From Streptococcus minor DSM 17118 (GTDB taxonomy: Bacteria > Bacillota > Bacilli > Lactobacillales > Streptococcaceae): a DNA stretch of 64,000 nt. The notes below the pieces were generated by a model. The model had not been told where the DNA came from. It searched no databases and saw only the letters and a program-made list of their open reading frames with translations. Made by a program: the position numbers and the translations under genes. Below are positions 8,902-18,298 of this stretch, in pieces (the stretch's first letter is position 1; each line of letters begins with the position of its first letter). The DNA lies in assembly GCF_000377005.1 (NCBI RefSeq), contig NZ_AQYB01000033.1, forward strand, positions 124,001 to 188,000, given 5' to 3'.

Positions 8902-10278
8902 ATGTATAGCGAGGATTCGAAAAAGAAATTATTTTATTTACTATCTGATATAATTGCTATGACCATTACGTACTGGACTCTAGCTATGTTTTATGATTAT
9001 GATTTTTTCAATAGCAAATTTTTTTCTTTAGTATTCATTTTACTGATGACTACGGTTGGAATTATGTCTGATGAATATTCTGATATCACAGATAGAGGGT
9101 ACCTTAAGGAAGCTAAAGGAGCTATCATTTATGGAATGAAAGCAATTGTTTTGTTTGCTTTCGTCTTGCTTGTTGGAAAATTTCGTTTTTTATCGGATAT
9201 CGCGACAATTTCTTACGTTTTTATTATACAAATCTATTTACTATCCATTATACTTGTCTACTGTGGTCGACTTCTTGTAAAACAACTACTTAAAAATCAA
9301 AAACCTAGTAAAAAGAAAGTATTATTAGTAACTAATTTTGCAGATGATAGGAAACTCGAAAAATTACTAGTAAATGAACATTTTGACATTGTTGCATATT
9401 GTAGTAATTCTAAGTATTTCAATTTGCACATACCTGTCATTTCCGATATAGATGAGATTAGGGATTTTATTGCAAAAAATCAAGTTGATGAAATTTTTGT
9501 AGACACGGATATAAAATCAGATTTTGTTGAAACCATGCGCTATTTAAGAATACTTGGAATTCCAATTACCATAAATATTAATAGCTATTCTGATTACTAT
9601 CTCGGAAAAAGTGTCATAAAAAGAATATCAGATTTCACTTTTGTGACATCTGCAATTACCATTGTAAAATTTAGACAAGTCGTTCTAAAAAGGATAATGG
9701 ATATTTCTATTGCATTGATTGGACTTGTTTTAACTGGGATAGTAGCTATACTGATTAGATCAGTTGTCAAGAGACAGTCGCCTGGTCCACTATTATTTAA
9801 ACAGAAACGTGTTGGTAAAAATGGTAAAATTTTTGAGATGTACAAGTTTCGAAGCATGTATATGGATGCTGAAGAACGAAAAAAAGAACTACTAGTACAA
9901 AATGAATTAGAAACAGAGTTGATGTTTAAAATGGAAAATGATCCTCGGATTTTTCCGTTTGGACAAAAGCTGAGAGACTGGTCGATTGATGAATTACCAC
10001 AATTTTTGAATGTTCTTAAGGGGGATATGTCCGTGGTTGGGACTAGGCCGCCGACTCTTGAAGAATATCAACAATATGAACTTCATCATTTTAAACGATT
10101 AGCAACAAAACCTGGAATTACCGGATTATGGCAAGTAAGTGGACGCAGTAATATAAAAAATTTTGAAGAGGTTGTTTCATTAGATAATCAATACATCCAA
10201 AATTGGTCAATTGGTCAAGATATAAAGATAATTTTAAAAACTTTTGCGGTTGTTTTAAAAAGAGAAGGAAGTAGATAA
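8902..10278 (+). CDS. cpsE: Initiating sugar-1-phosphate transferase (undecaprenyl-phosphate)
   Basis: The 458-residue polyprenyl phosphohexose transferase has N-terminal membrane segments, a central CoA-binding-like region and the C-terminal catalytic domain. The latter begins KRIMDISIALIG and contains QKRVGKNGKIFEMYKFRSM, IDELPQFLNVLKGDMSVVG and TGLWQVSGRS. It closely resembles WchA/CpsE enzymes that load glucose-1-phosphate onto undecaprenyl phosphate, so the repeat unit probably starts with glucose. The sugar is inferred from family likeness. Confidence 0.92.
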   Translation: MYSEDSKKKLFYLLSDIIAMTITYWTLAMFYDYDFFNSKFFSLVFILLMTTVGIMSDEYSDITDRGYLKEAKGAIIYGMKAIVLFAFVLLVGKFRFLSDIATISYVFIIQIYLLSIILVYCGRLLVKQLLKNQKPSKKKVLLVTNFADDRKLEKLLVNEHFDIVAYCSNSKYFNLHIPVISDIDEIRDFIAKNQVDEIFVDTDIKSDFVETMRYLRILGIPITININSYSDYYLGKSVIKRISDFTFVTSAITIVKFRQVVLKRIMDISIALIGLVLTGIVAILIRSVVKRQSPGPLLFKQKRVGKNGKIFEMYKFRSMYMDAEERKKELLVQNELETELMFKMENDPRIFPFGQKLRDWSIDELPQFLNVLKGDMSVVGTRPPTLEEYQQYELHHFKRLATKPGITGLWQVSGRSNIKNFEEVVSLDNQYIQNWSIGQDIKIILKTFAVVLKREGSR

Positions 10279-10279
10279 G

Positions 10280-11749
10280 GTGGGAAAAAGAATTAAGACA
10301 GTCAGACAAAAATCAGTAAAATTAAATATCATCATGAATTTTATCCTGACGATGTCTAATTTTATTTTCCCATTGATTACATTTCCCTATGTTTCACGTG
10401 TGCTTTTACCCATTGGAACAGGAAAGGTTGCTTTTGCTACTTCAATTGTGTCTTATTTTTCTATGATTGGGATGTTAGGGATACCAACATACGGTATTCG
10501 AGCATGTGCAAAGGTTCGAGATAATCGCGATGAACTCTCTAAGACTGTTCAGGAAATAATGATTATCAATTCCATTGCGATGTCAATATCTTTGTTGCTC
10601 TATGTATTAGCCATCTTTCTAGTCCCTCGAATGGCTGAAGATAAGACATTATTTGTGATAAATATTGCTACCTTGGTATTTAATCTTATTGGATGTGAGT
10701 GGCTTTATAAAGCAATGGAACAATACACTTATATTACAATTCGTTCCATTATACTAAAACTAGTTTCACTAATTCTCATGTTTCTGATGGTTCATCAGAA
10801 AAGTGATTATGTCATTTATGGTGGCATTACCATTCTTGCAGGCGTTGGATCCAATCTGTTTAATTTTATAAACTTGAGAAAGTACCTCAATATGACTTGG
10901 TTCCCCAACATGAATTTAAGACAGCATATCAAGCCAATCTTTAGCTTCTTCATCATGACCATTGCAACCACAGTTTACACGAACTTGGACTCCGTCATGT
11001 TAGGATTTTTGAAGGGCGATGAAGCGGTAGGATATTATAATGCTGCTGTAAAAATAAAAACTATATTGGTCAGTCTTGTCACTTCCATGGGAGCTGTGTT
11101 ATTGCCTAGACTGTCTTTCTACATTAAGGAAGGGCGAGAGAAAGAGTTTAAGCAGTTAACAATCAGGTCGCTTCAATTTGTCTGCTTTTTATCCGTTCCT
11201 TTGTGGGTCTTTTTTACTTTGTATGCTAAGGAAGGAGTCTATTTTTTATCAGGTGAAGCATATGCTGGCTCCATTGTTCCCATGCAAATTATAATGCCCA
11301 CATTATTCTTCATTGGAATATCGAACTTGCTAGGTATTCAAATTTTAGTTCCAATGGATAGAGAGAAAGATGTTCTAAATTCAGTTTTGCTTGGTGCAGT
11401 TGTCAATTTAATGATTAATATCATCACCATTCCAAGTTTCGGAGCGACGGGTGCAGCCCTAGGAACTTTAATTGCAGAGTTGTTTGTGACAATTTATCAA
11501 GTATATGTACTTAGAAATTTTTTAAAAGAAATTGTTGGACAGGTTAAAGTTCAGAAAAATGTGCTTGCGACCATTGTCGCCTCTGCTTCATCTGTTGTGG
11601 TAACAGTATTTTTCACTAGAACATTATCTTTGTTCTTTACCCTAGTTGTTTCTACAAGTATCTTTGGGATTGTGTATTTAACAACGAGCATAGCCCTAAA
11701 AGAAGATTTTTCAATGTATTTAATTCATTTTGTTAAAAATAGGAGATAA
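10280..11749 (+). CDS. wzx: Polysaccharide repeat-unit flippase (Wzx)
   Basis: The 489-residue polytopic protein of the PST/MOP family has about 12-14 hydrophobic segments. Early segments include FPLITFPYVSRVLLPIGTGKVAFA, typical of streptococcal Wzx. It would move the lipid-linked repeat unit across the membrane. The start is a GTG at 10280, one base after the cpsE stop, with AAGGA about ten bases upstream inside cpsE, suggesting translational coupling. Its early position, directly after the initiating transferase, differs from loci where wzx comes late. Confidence 0.92.
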   Translation: MGKRIKTVRQKSVKLNIIMNFILTMSNFIFPLITFPYVSRVLLPIGTGKVAFATSIVSYFSMIGMLGIPTYGIRACAKVRDNRDELSKTVQEIMIINSIAMSISLLLYVLAIFLVPRMAEDKTLFVINIATLVFNLIGCEWLYKAMEQYTYITIRSIILKLVSLILMFLMVHQKSDYVIYGGITILAGVGSNLFNFINLRKYLNMTWFPNMNLRQHIKPIFSFFIMTIATTVYTNLDSVMLGFLKGDEAVGYYNAAVKIKTILVSLVTSMGAVLLPRLSFYIKEGREKEFKQLTIRSLQFVCFLSVPLWVFFTLYAKEGVYFLSGEAYAGSIVPMQIIMPTLFFIGISNLLGIQILVPMDREKDVLNSVLLGAVVNLMINIITIPSFGATGAALGTLIAELFVTIYQVYVLRNFLKEIVGQVKVQKNVLATIVASASSVVVTVFFTRTLSLFFTLVVSTSIFGIVYLTTSIALKEDFSMYLIHFVKNRR

Positions 11750-11751
11750 AC

Positions 11752-12860
11752 ATGTCAAAGTATGATTATTTGGTAGTTGGTGCGGGACTCTTTGGTGCTA
11801 TTTTTGCGCATGAGGCTGCCAAAAAAGGGAAAATGATTAAGGTCATTGAGAAGCGCGAACATATTGCAGGTAATGTATATACAAAAGAAGTTGAAGGAAT
11901 TCAGGTGCATGAATACGGTGCACATATTTTTCATACTTCTGACAAAGAAATTTGGGAATATATTAATCAATTTGCAGAGTTCAATCGCTACACAAATTCT
12001 CCAGTTGCTAACTATAAGGGTGAGATTTACAATCTGCCTTTCAATATGAACACGTTTAATAAGTTATGGGGCGTGGTGACTCCAGCTGAAGCACAAGAAA
12101 AAATTGAAGCACAGCGCGCAGTTTTGAATGGTAAGGTACCTGAAAATTTGGAAGAACAGGCTATTTCATTAGTTGGGACAGATATTTATCAAAAATTGAT
12201 TAAGGATTATACGGAAAAACAATGGGGCAAGAAGACAACTGAGTTACCGGCCTTTATCATCCGCCGACTCCCAGTACGTCTAACATACGATAACAATTAC
12301 TTTAACGATACTTATCAAGGAATACCAATCGGAGGATATACCCAAATTGTTGAAAAAATGTTAGATCATGAAAATATAGATGTAGAGACAGGAACTGATT
12401 TTTTTCTCATAAGGAAGAATATCTTGCTAACTATCCTAAAATTGTCTTTACTGGGATGATTGATCAGTTTTTTGACTATCAGCTTGGTGAACTAGAATAC
12501 CGTAGCCTTCGTTTTGAGACAGAGACCTTGGACATAGAAAACTACCAAGGAAATGCGGTTGTGAACTATACAGATGCTGACACACCTTATACGCGTATTA
12601 TTGAGCATAAACATTTTGAATTTGGGACTCAACCCAAAACAATAATTACTAAGGAATATTCAAAAACATGGTCTAAAGGTGATGAGCCTTATTACCCAAT
12701 TAATAATGAGCGCAACAATCATCTATACAAGAAATATAAGCAATTGGCAGAAGAACAAGGGAATGTTATCTTCGGTGGGCGACTTGGTCATTATCGCTAT
12801 TATGATATGCACCAAGTCATTGCAGCAGCGTTGCAGTGTGTAAGAAATGAAGTGAAATAG
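11752..12860 (+). pseudogene. glf: UDP-galactopyranose mutase interrupted by a frameshift
   Basis: Two overlapping frames together encode one full UDP-galactopyranose mutase, which makes UDP-galactofuranose. Frame one (11752-12459) begins with the flavin motif VVGAGLFGAIFA and continues with HEYGAHIFHTS. Homology ends at ETGTDFF, after which the frame reads LIRKNILL. The other frame resumes with HKEEYLANYPKIVFTG before its first ATG at 12456, and ends with GRLGHYRYYDMHQVI at 12860. The break is at a run of seven T (12399-12405); an eighth T would restore DFFSHKEEY. It may be a real mutation, phase variation or a base-calling error. All other family motifs look intact. Confidence 0.9.
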
Positions 12861-12871
12861 AGGGGAGTTCA

Positions 12872-13663
12872 TTGAAAAATATTAAGCTAATTATAGCAAC
12901 ACATAAGAAGTTTCAGATGCCCCGAAATAAGAAACTATATCTTCCTATTCAAGTAGGTAGTGAAGGAAAGGCCGAACTGGGGTATCAAACAGATAATACA
13001 GGAGAAAACATTTCGTTGCGAAACCCTTATTATAGTGAACTAACGGGTCTTTATTGGGCTTGGAAAAACCTAGATTGCGATTACCTTGGCCTAGTACACT
13101 ATCGTCGCTATTTTTCAAAAAAAACACAAAGATTCACTGAAGGCTTAGACATTGACGATGTTATTCTGGATCAAAATGATATAGAACACTTATTAGAACA
13201 AGCAGAGGTTATTGTTCCTAAAAAAAGAAAATACTATATTGAAACTTTATATTCTCACTATGCACATACTCATGATAAACGGCATTTGGAGATAACTAGG
13301 ACGATTCTAGCAGAGCAACAACCTGATTATCTAGATAGTTATGATGCAGTTATGCGTCAGCGTAGTGGCTACATGTTTAATATGTTTATTATGAGCAAAC
13401 CTCTGTCTGATACATATTGTGAGTGGCTATTCCCTATCATTGATGAATTGTTTAATAGAATAGATGTTGATGGATATTCATCATTTGATGCTCGACTTTT
13501 TGGCCGAGTAAGTGAATGTCTGTTTAATGTTTGGTTGTCACATCAACAACTAAAAACAATAGAAGTACCATTCATGTATATGGAAAAGGTCAATTTTTTT
13601 AAAAAAGGGAAATCATTCCTTGAAGCAAAATTTCTTGGCAAAAAATATGGAAGCAGTTTTTAA
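12872..13663 (+). CDS. DUF4422 glycosyltransferase
   Basis: The 263-residue protein has the DUF4422 signature YWAWKN...YLGLVHYRRYF near residues 55-80 and RSGYMFNMFIMSK in the second half. DUF4422 proteins are capsule and O-antigen glycosyltransferases often found beside glf. A galactofuranosyltransferase role is therefore plausible here but inferred from neighbourhood. The start is a TTG at 12872 with GAGGGGAG just upstream. It lies 11 bases after the glf frame. Confidence 0.8.
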   Translation: MKNIKLIIATHKKFQMPRNKKLYLPIQVGSEGKAELGYQTDNTGENISLRNPYYSELTGLYWAWKNLDCDYLGLVHYRRYFSKKTQRFTEGLDIDDVILDQNDIEHLLEQAEVIVPKKRKYYIETLYSHYAHTHDKRHLEITRTILAEQQPDYLDSYDAVMRQRSGYMFNMFIMSKPLSDTYCEWLFPIIDELFNRIDVDGYSSFDARLFGRVSECLFNVWLSHQQLKTIEVPFMYMEKVNFFKKGKSFLEAKFLGKKYGSSF

Positions 13664-13689
13664 TACTCTGCTTCACTCTCTGGAGTATT
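13662..13689 (+). other. Hairpin in the wzy leader
   Basis: AATACTC (13662-13668) and GAGTATT (13683-13689) form a 7-base inverted repeat in the 38-base gap before wzy. It ends a few bases before the weak wzy ribosome site (TTGGGG), so it may tune wzy translation or act as a weak terminator. No T-run follows. Confidence 0.35.
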
Positions 13690-13701
13690 ATTGGGGTAAT
13701 T

Positions 13702-15060
13702 ATGATTTACTTAATAATGGCATCATGCCTGATTTTTACATTATTAAACTATAAAATTTCTGGTAATGATTTAATAAATCCATCAGTCGTCTTTCCTTTA
13801 ATCTTTCTAGCACAGAGCATCATGTGTATTTTAGTAGGGAATTACCTTGATTTAACATTTCATCTTGAAACTTTTATTATTTTACTTTCATCTTGTTTTA
13901 TTTTTACTGCTTTTACATTTTGGTATTATGCCAAAAGACAAAGAAATATTTTAAATGAATCTAAGAATATAAAAAAGTGTTCTAGAAAACTCAGATATAT
14001 CAAACTACCTCAGATATTAACTATTGGTTTTATTATTATATTTCTTTTTATTCTAGTTTTAAAATATCGCTATCTAACACAGCTTTCTGCTGCCGTAGGA
14101 CAAGCAGGAATACCTCTTTCTGATAGAATTTCATTGTACGATAATCTAGTAAAATTTAATCAAGTAAGGTATCAAGCAATAGGGCTGTTTTTACCAGGTT
14201 ACCACAACTTGCTAAATATTTTAGCGGTAGCTTATGGCTATTTAACGACTTATATAGTTGTTAATAATTTTATTGTGTGCAAAAAGATAAGTTTTTCTCA
14301 AATTATCACCATTTTTCTTTTAATGTTGAATATGTATTTAGGCGGAAGTAGGTCGACTATCTTTAGGTTGATTACTTTTATAGCTGTATTGTATTATGTT
14401 TTAACATTAAGAAAGGGAAATAATTTTAAAATCAATAGGAGAATTCAAGGAAAGTTAATCTTTTGGGGATTTATCGTTTTGATTTTATTTATTGCAACCT
14501 TAGAAATATTTGGTAGATCAACAACTACTAATCTGTTTCATTATTTGTTTATCTATACAGGTGCTCCACTATATAATTTGGATGTCTTTATTCAAACACA
14601 TAAGTTACCAATTAATCAACTCTATTTTGGACAACAAACATTCTTTGGTGCATATAATTTCATTTTACCAAGGATTGGATTACCAAGGTACTTCTTGGAT
14701 TTACCTTTTGTAAGGTATAGCCTGGAATATGGATTAGGTAATGTGTATACAACCTTCTACCAATTTTTGTATGATTTTGGGTACTCGGGCATTGTACCTT
14801 TGATTTCAATCATTGCTTGGTATTATACTGGGACCTATACTAAAGTAAGAGAGACGATTTCGGAGTCAGCTGTAGACTACAGACTATTGATATTTGCTTT
14901 CTTGTTTAATGATTTGATAATGTTGTTCTTTTCAAATAGATTTTATGAAAGTGTACTTAATTTTTCAAATGTATTGATCTTTGCAACTATTTTCCTATTT
15001 TCATCGCTAATTTTTGAAAAATCAGTTACATTTAGCCGAGTTCGTATAAAAGTTTTGTAA
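13702..15060 (+). CDS. wzy: Capsule repeat-unit polymerase (Wzy-like)
   Basis: The 452-residue, very hydrophobic protein has about 10-12 membrane segments, including a long central loop. YLGGSRSTIFRLI resembles a motif of O-antigen/oligosaccharide polymerases (OAPP-type Wzy). As the only such protein in the locus, and paired with a Wzx flippase, it is the likely polymerase joining repeat units outside the membrane. Wzy proteins share little sequence, so the call rests on topology, motif and context. Confidence 0.85.
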   Translation: MIYLIMASCLIFTLLNYKISGNDLINPSVVFPLIFLAQSIMCILVGNYLDLTFHLETFIILLSSCFIFTAFTFWYYAKRQRNILNESKNIKKCSRKLRYIKLPQILTIGFIIIFLFILVLKYRYLTQLSAAVGQAGIPLSDRISLYDNLVKFNQVRYQAIGLFLPGYHNLLNILAVAYGYLTTYIVVNNFIVCKKISFSQIITIFLLMLNMYLGGSRSTIFRLITFIAVLYYVLTLRKGNNFKINRRIQGKLIFWGFIVLILFIATLEIFGRSTTTNLFHYLFIYTGAPLYNLDVFIQTHKLPINQLYFGQQTFFGAYNFILPRIGLPRYFLDLPFVRYSLEYGLGNVYTTFYQFLYDFGYSGIVPLISIIAWYYTGTYTKVRETISESAVDYRLLIFAFLFNDLIMLFFSNRFYESVLNFSNVLIFATIFLFSSLIFEKSVTFSRVRIKVL

Positions 15061-15096
15061 TAGTAGTTTTTGTTAAGTATAGTTTAAGGAGAGACA

Positions 15097-16002
15097 ATGG
15101 GATTATCAACTGTATCACTTTTTAAAAAAATCAAATTTAGTGATGAAAAGTATATACGTTTAGAAGGTGATTTACTGAGAAGATATCAGCAATCGCTTCT
15201 AACAATTATGGAGGATATTGTTTCTGTTTGTGAAGAAGAAAACATCTACTATTCATTATCTGGTGGGAGTGCTCTTGGAGCAATTCGACATAAAGGGTTT
15301 ATTCCTTGGGATGATGATATGGATATTTTTATTCTTGGGAGACAAAGAGAATTATTCTTGCAAAGCTTCGAAAAAAAGTTTGGGGATAGATACTGGATAC
15401 ATTCTGCTCATACCCATGGATACGGTATGGCGATTGGTCGTATTCGTAAAAAAGGAACTATTCTTCGAGGTAGAGAAGATATGGATACTGAAGAATCAGG
15501 TTTTTTTATTGATATTTTTTGGATTGAAAACGCTCCTGATTCTAAGATATTGAGATTTATTCATGGTACAATGTGCATGGGTGTGGGTCTCATGCTCTCA
15601 TGTAGAAATTTCTATAAAAATAGGATTTTGATGCGTGAAATAATGAGGGAACATAGAGAAGTGCGAACGACATTCCGTATAAAAATATTTCTTGGTTTTC
15701 TTATTAGTTTTTTGTCATTAAAAAAGTCAACAGAGATTACAGAAGCAGTCTATTCTCTTTGTAAAAACAATGATACAAAATTTGTAACAGTTCCATCAGG
15801 TAGAAAACATTATTTTGGGGAACTATTTCATAGAAAAGATTTAACTTTTACAAGAAAAGCAGAGTTTGAAGGTTACAATTGGAATGTTCCTGTCAATGTT
15901 GAAAAATATTTGGAAATTATGTACGGTGATTACATGCAAATACCAAATGTTGAAGATAGGGAGTCCCATATTATTTTGGAAATTAAGTTCCCAGATTCTT
16001 AA
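15097..16002 (+). CDS. LicD-family phosphotransferase (first of two)
   Basis: The 301-residue LicD-superfamily protein carries the signature SGGSALGAIRHKGFIPWDDD followed by MDIFI at about residues 54-77. This is the nucleotidyltransferase-fold metal site (WDDDxD). LicD proteins transfer phosphocholine or other phospho-alcohols from CDP-activated donors onto glycans. A short hydrophobic stretch in the middle (about 155-175) may be a membrane association segment. The start has an AAGGAGAG ribosome site. The transferred group is unknown; the cytidylyltransferase fusion at 17121 is the likely donor source. Confidence 0.88.
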   Translation: MGLSTVSLFKKIKFSDEKYIRLEGDLLRRYQQSLLTIMEDIVSVCEEENIYYSLSGGSALGAIRHKGFIPWDDDMDIFILGRQRELFLQSFEKKFGDRYWIHSAHTHGYGMAIGRIRKKGTILRGREDMDTEESGFFIDIFWIENAPDSKILRFIHGTMCMGVGLMLSCRNFYKNRILMREIMREHREVRTTFRIKIFLGFLISFLSLKKSTEITEAVYSLCKNNDTKFVTVPSGRKHYFGELFHRKDLTFTRKAEFEGYNWNVPVNVEKYLEIMYGDYMQIPNVEDRESHIILEIKFPDS

Positions 16003-16049
16003 AATTTAATGGGAGTAATTCACAATTATATTTATAGGAGAAATAAAAA

Positions 16050-17057
16050 TTGGACGAAAAAATCCTGACAATATCAATTGCTGCATACAATGTGGAAAAG
16101 TATATTGGGAAAACATTAGAAAGTTTAGTTTCTGCAAAGAATATAGATAAATTGGAGATTTTTGTAATCGATGATGGCGGTCAGGATAGGACCTTAGAAA
16201 TCGCAAAAGAATATCAAGAAAGATTTCCTCAAAGTGTTATTCCTGTACATAAGGAGAATGGAGGATATGGTAGCACTGTCAACTACAGTATGGAGCATGC
16301 CACTGGGAAATATTTTAAATTGCTGGATGGGGATGATTGGTTCGATACTCAAGCACTGGATACTTTCCTTGAAAAAATTGAAACCATTTCAAGTGATGTT
16401 CTCATTACCCCTTACAACAGATGTGTTGAGGGAGCAGGTGTTAAAACAATCTCATATGGAGATATGTTTCAACCAGGTGAGCATCAGTTAAATGAGCTGT
16501 ATTTAAATCGTCCAATTGGTATGTGGGCTATGGCTTATAGAACTGAGGTTTTGAAGAAGTCTAAACTAGTCTTGCCTGAGAAAATATTTTATACGGATAT
16601 TTATTATTCCACCATGCCCTTCTCAGAAGTTGATACGATTCAATTCTTAGACCTGCCACTTTACCAGTACCGCATTGGTCGTGATGGCCAGAGTGTCAGC
16701 AAAGAATCTCGGATTAAAAATATGGCTATGATGGTTTCGATTTGTAAGGATATCATTCAATTTGTATCAAACCAAAAAAACAATAATAACATTGCCTATT
16801 TGAATATGCGAGCCCTGACTATTTACAACGGCACTATTAAGACCTTTATGCTCTTACCGATAAATAGAAAAAATGCGACTGCCTTGAAAGAATTTGATGA
16901 TTCAATAAAGGAGCTGTCACCGGATCTCTACCATCTTTTTGTCAAACATCCTACAGTTAAAAAGGTTGGGTTCTTTATTAACATGTGTCGAAAAACAAAT
17001 TATTTTATCTACCCAATCATTAAATTGATTTACCCGAACGGAATTCCAACTTTTTAA
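16050..17057 (+). CDS. Glycosyltransferase family 2
   Basis: The 335-residue GT-A enzyme begins ILTISIAAYNVEKYI, the classic GT2 N-terminus. It has IDDGGQDRT and the metal-binding DGDDW motif at about residue 94. The start is a TTG at 16050 after an AGGAG site. It adds one sugar of the lipid-linked repeat unit in the cytoplasm; the sugar cannot be inferred. It stands between a LicD gene and the SDR-cytidylyltransferase fusion. Confidence 0.9.
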   Translation: MDEKILTISIAAYNVEKYIGKTLESLVSAKNIDKLEIFVIDDGGQDRTLEIAKEYQERFPQSVIPVHKENGGYGSTVNYSMEHATGKYFKLLDGDDWFDTQALDTFLEKIETISSDVLITPYNRCVEGAGVKTISYGDMFQPGEHQLNELYLNRPIGMWAMAYRTEVLKKSKLVLPEKIFYTDIYYSTMPFSEVDTIQFLDLPLYQYRIGRDGQSVSKESRIKNMAMMVSICKDIIQFVSNQKNNNNIAYLNMRALTIYNGTIKTFMLLPINRKNATALKEFDDSIKELSPDLYHLFVKHPTVKKVGFFINMCRKTNYFIYPIIKLIYPNGIPTF

Positions 17058-17120
17058 TTTGAAGGTTTTCCGACATTAAAGAAGCTTGGTAGAGCTGTAA
17101 GAAAAAGAAAGTATAAAAGT

Positions 17121-18293
17121 ATGAAAGAAGCAGTAGTTATAGGCGGCAGTAATGGAATTGGTCTAGGAATTACAAATTCTTTGATTGAAAAAGGTTATTA
17201 CGTCCATATTTTAGATATGCAAGTTCCTGATGAGGAATACCTGGTGGATAAAACCAAGTATCGTCACCAATATATTGATTTGATGGAGCTCAGATTATCA
17301 GAGCTTTCCCATTTAAAACAAAATCCCTCTGTGGATATTCTTGCTATTGCTGCCGGATTTGATCGAGTTGCGCATTTTGCCTCTCTCAGTTCCAAGGAAA
17401 TTGAGTCCCTTCTTCAGGTCAATAGTCTGGCAACCATTCAGATTCTCCATTATTTTTATGATCGTATGGTGGCAGAAGAGTCCTTTAAAACTGCCGTTAT
17501 GGTTTCAATTGCTGGCCATATCTCCTCTCCACTGTTTTCAGTCTATGGTGCTTCAAAGGCAGCTCTCCATTATCTAATCGAGAGTGTCAATGTTGAATTG
17601 GAGATGGTCGGCTCAACCAATCGCATTCTTGAAGTATCTCCAGATGAAGTATCTTCAGGTAAAATCCCGAGAATACGATACTATGGAGCGTCCCATACCG
17701 ATATACATTTAGTTTATAAACTGGCCCAAGAAATCTTAAAGCACCTTGAACAAAATGAGACCCTCTTTATTCCTGAGTTTGAAGAAGTTTATCAATCTGT
17801 TCTTGAACGCTATCATGCAGATCCAGCACAGTTTGGACGAGAAAGCTACCGCTATCTGCAAAGCTCTGGGCGGGTGCTAGATGAGAAGAAAAAGATCGTT
17901 GTTGGTTACCTCTCAGGAACATTTGATCTCTTTCATATTGGGCATTTGAAGCTCCTAAAGCGAGCAAAACAACAATGTGACTATCTCATTGTCGGAGTTC
18001 ATGCGGATGCCTCTCATAAAGGAAAAGAAACATTTATTTCCTTTGAAGAGAGGTTGGAAATTGTACGGGCTTGTAAGTATGTTGATCATGCAACTCAGTC
18101 TACTAAAGAAGATAGTGAGTCTTGGGAGAAATTCCATTTTGATAAATTATTTGTTGGAAGTGATTATAAAGGTACTGAACGGTTTAATCACTATGAAAAA
18201 GTCCTAGGTGAAAAAGGAGTAGAGATAGTCTATTTCCCATATACCAAAGGAACAAGCAGTAGTCAATTAAGAGAGATTTTAACTAGGAAATAA
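17121..18293 (+). CDS. SDR dehydrogenase fused to a TagD-like cytidylyltransferase
   Basis: The 390-residue two-domain protein has an N-terminal short-chain dehydrogenase (about 1-230) with GGSNGIGLG and a catalytic Ser...YGASK set. Its C-terminal nucleotidyltransferase (about 255-390) contains GTFDLFHIGHLKLLKRAK (HxGH) and a closing TKGTSSSQLRE motif, as in glycerol-3-phosphate or ethanolamine-phosphate cytidylyltransferases. The pair probably reduces a keto-substrate and activates the resulting alcohol as a CDP derivative for the LicD enzymes. Domain order and type differ from IspD-like/SDR fusions of CDP-ribitol synthesis. Its exact product is unknown. The ribosome site is weak. Confidence 0.82.
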   Translation: MKEAVVIGGSNGIGLGITNSLIEKGYYVHILDMQVPDEEYLVDKTKYRHQYIDLMELRLSELSHLKQNPSVDILAIAAGFDRVAHFASLSSKEIESLLQVNSLATIQILHYFYDRMVAEESFKTAVMVSIAGHISSPLFSVYGASKAALHYLIESVNVELEMVGSTNRILEVSPDEVSSGKIPRIRYYGASHTDIHLVYKLAQEILKHLEQNETLFIPEFEEVYQSVLERYHADPAQFGRESYRYLQSSGRVLDEKKKIVVGYLSGTFDLFHIGHLKLLKRAKQQCDYLIVGVHADASHKGKETFISFEERLEIVRACKYVDHATQSTKEDSESWEKFHFDKLFVGSDYKGTERFNHYEKVLGEKGVEIVYFPYTKGTSSSQLREILTRK

Positions 18294-18298
18294 TAACT

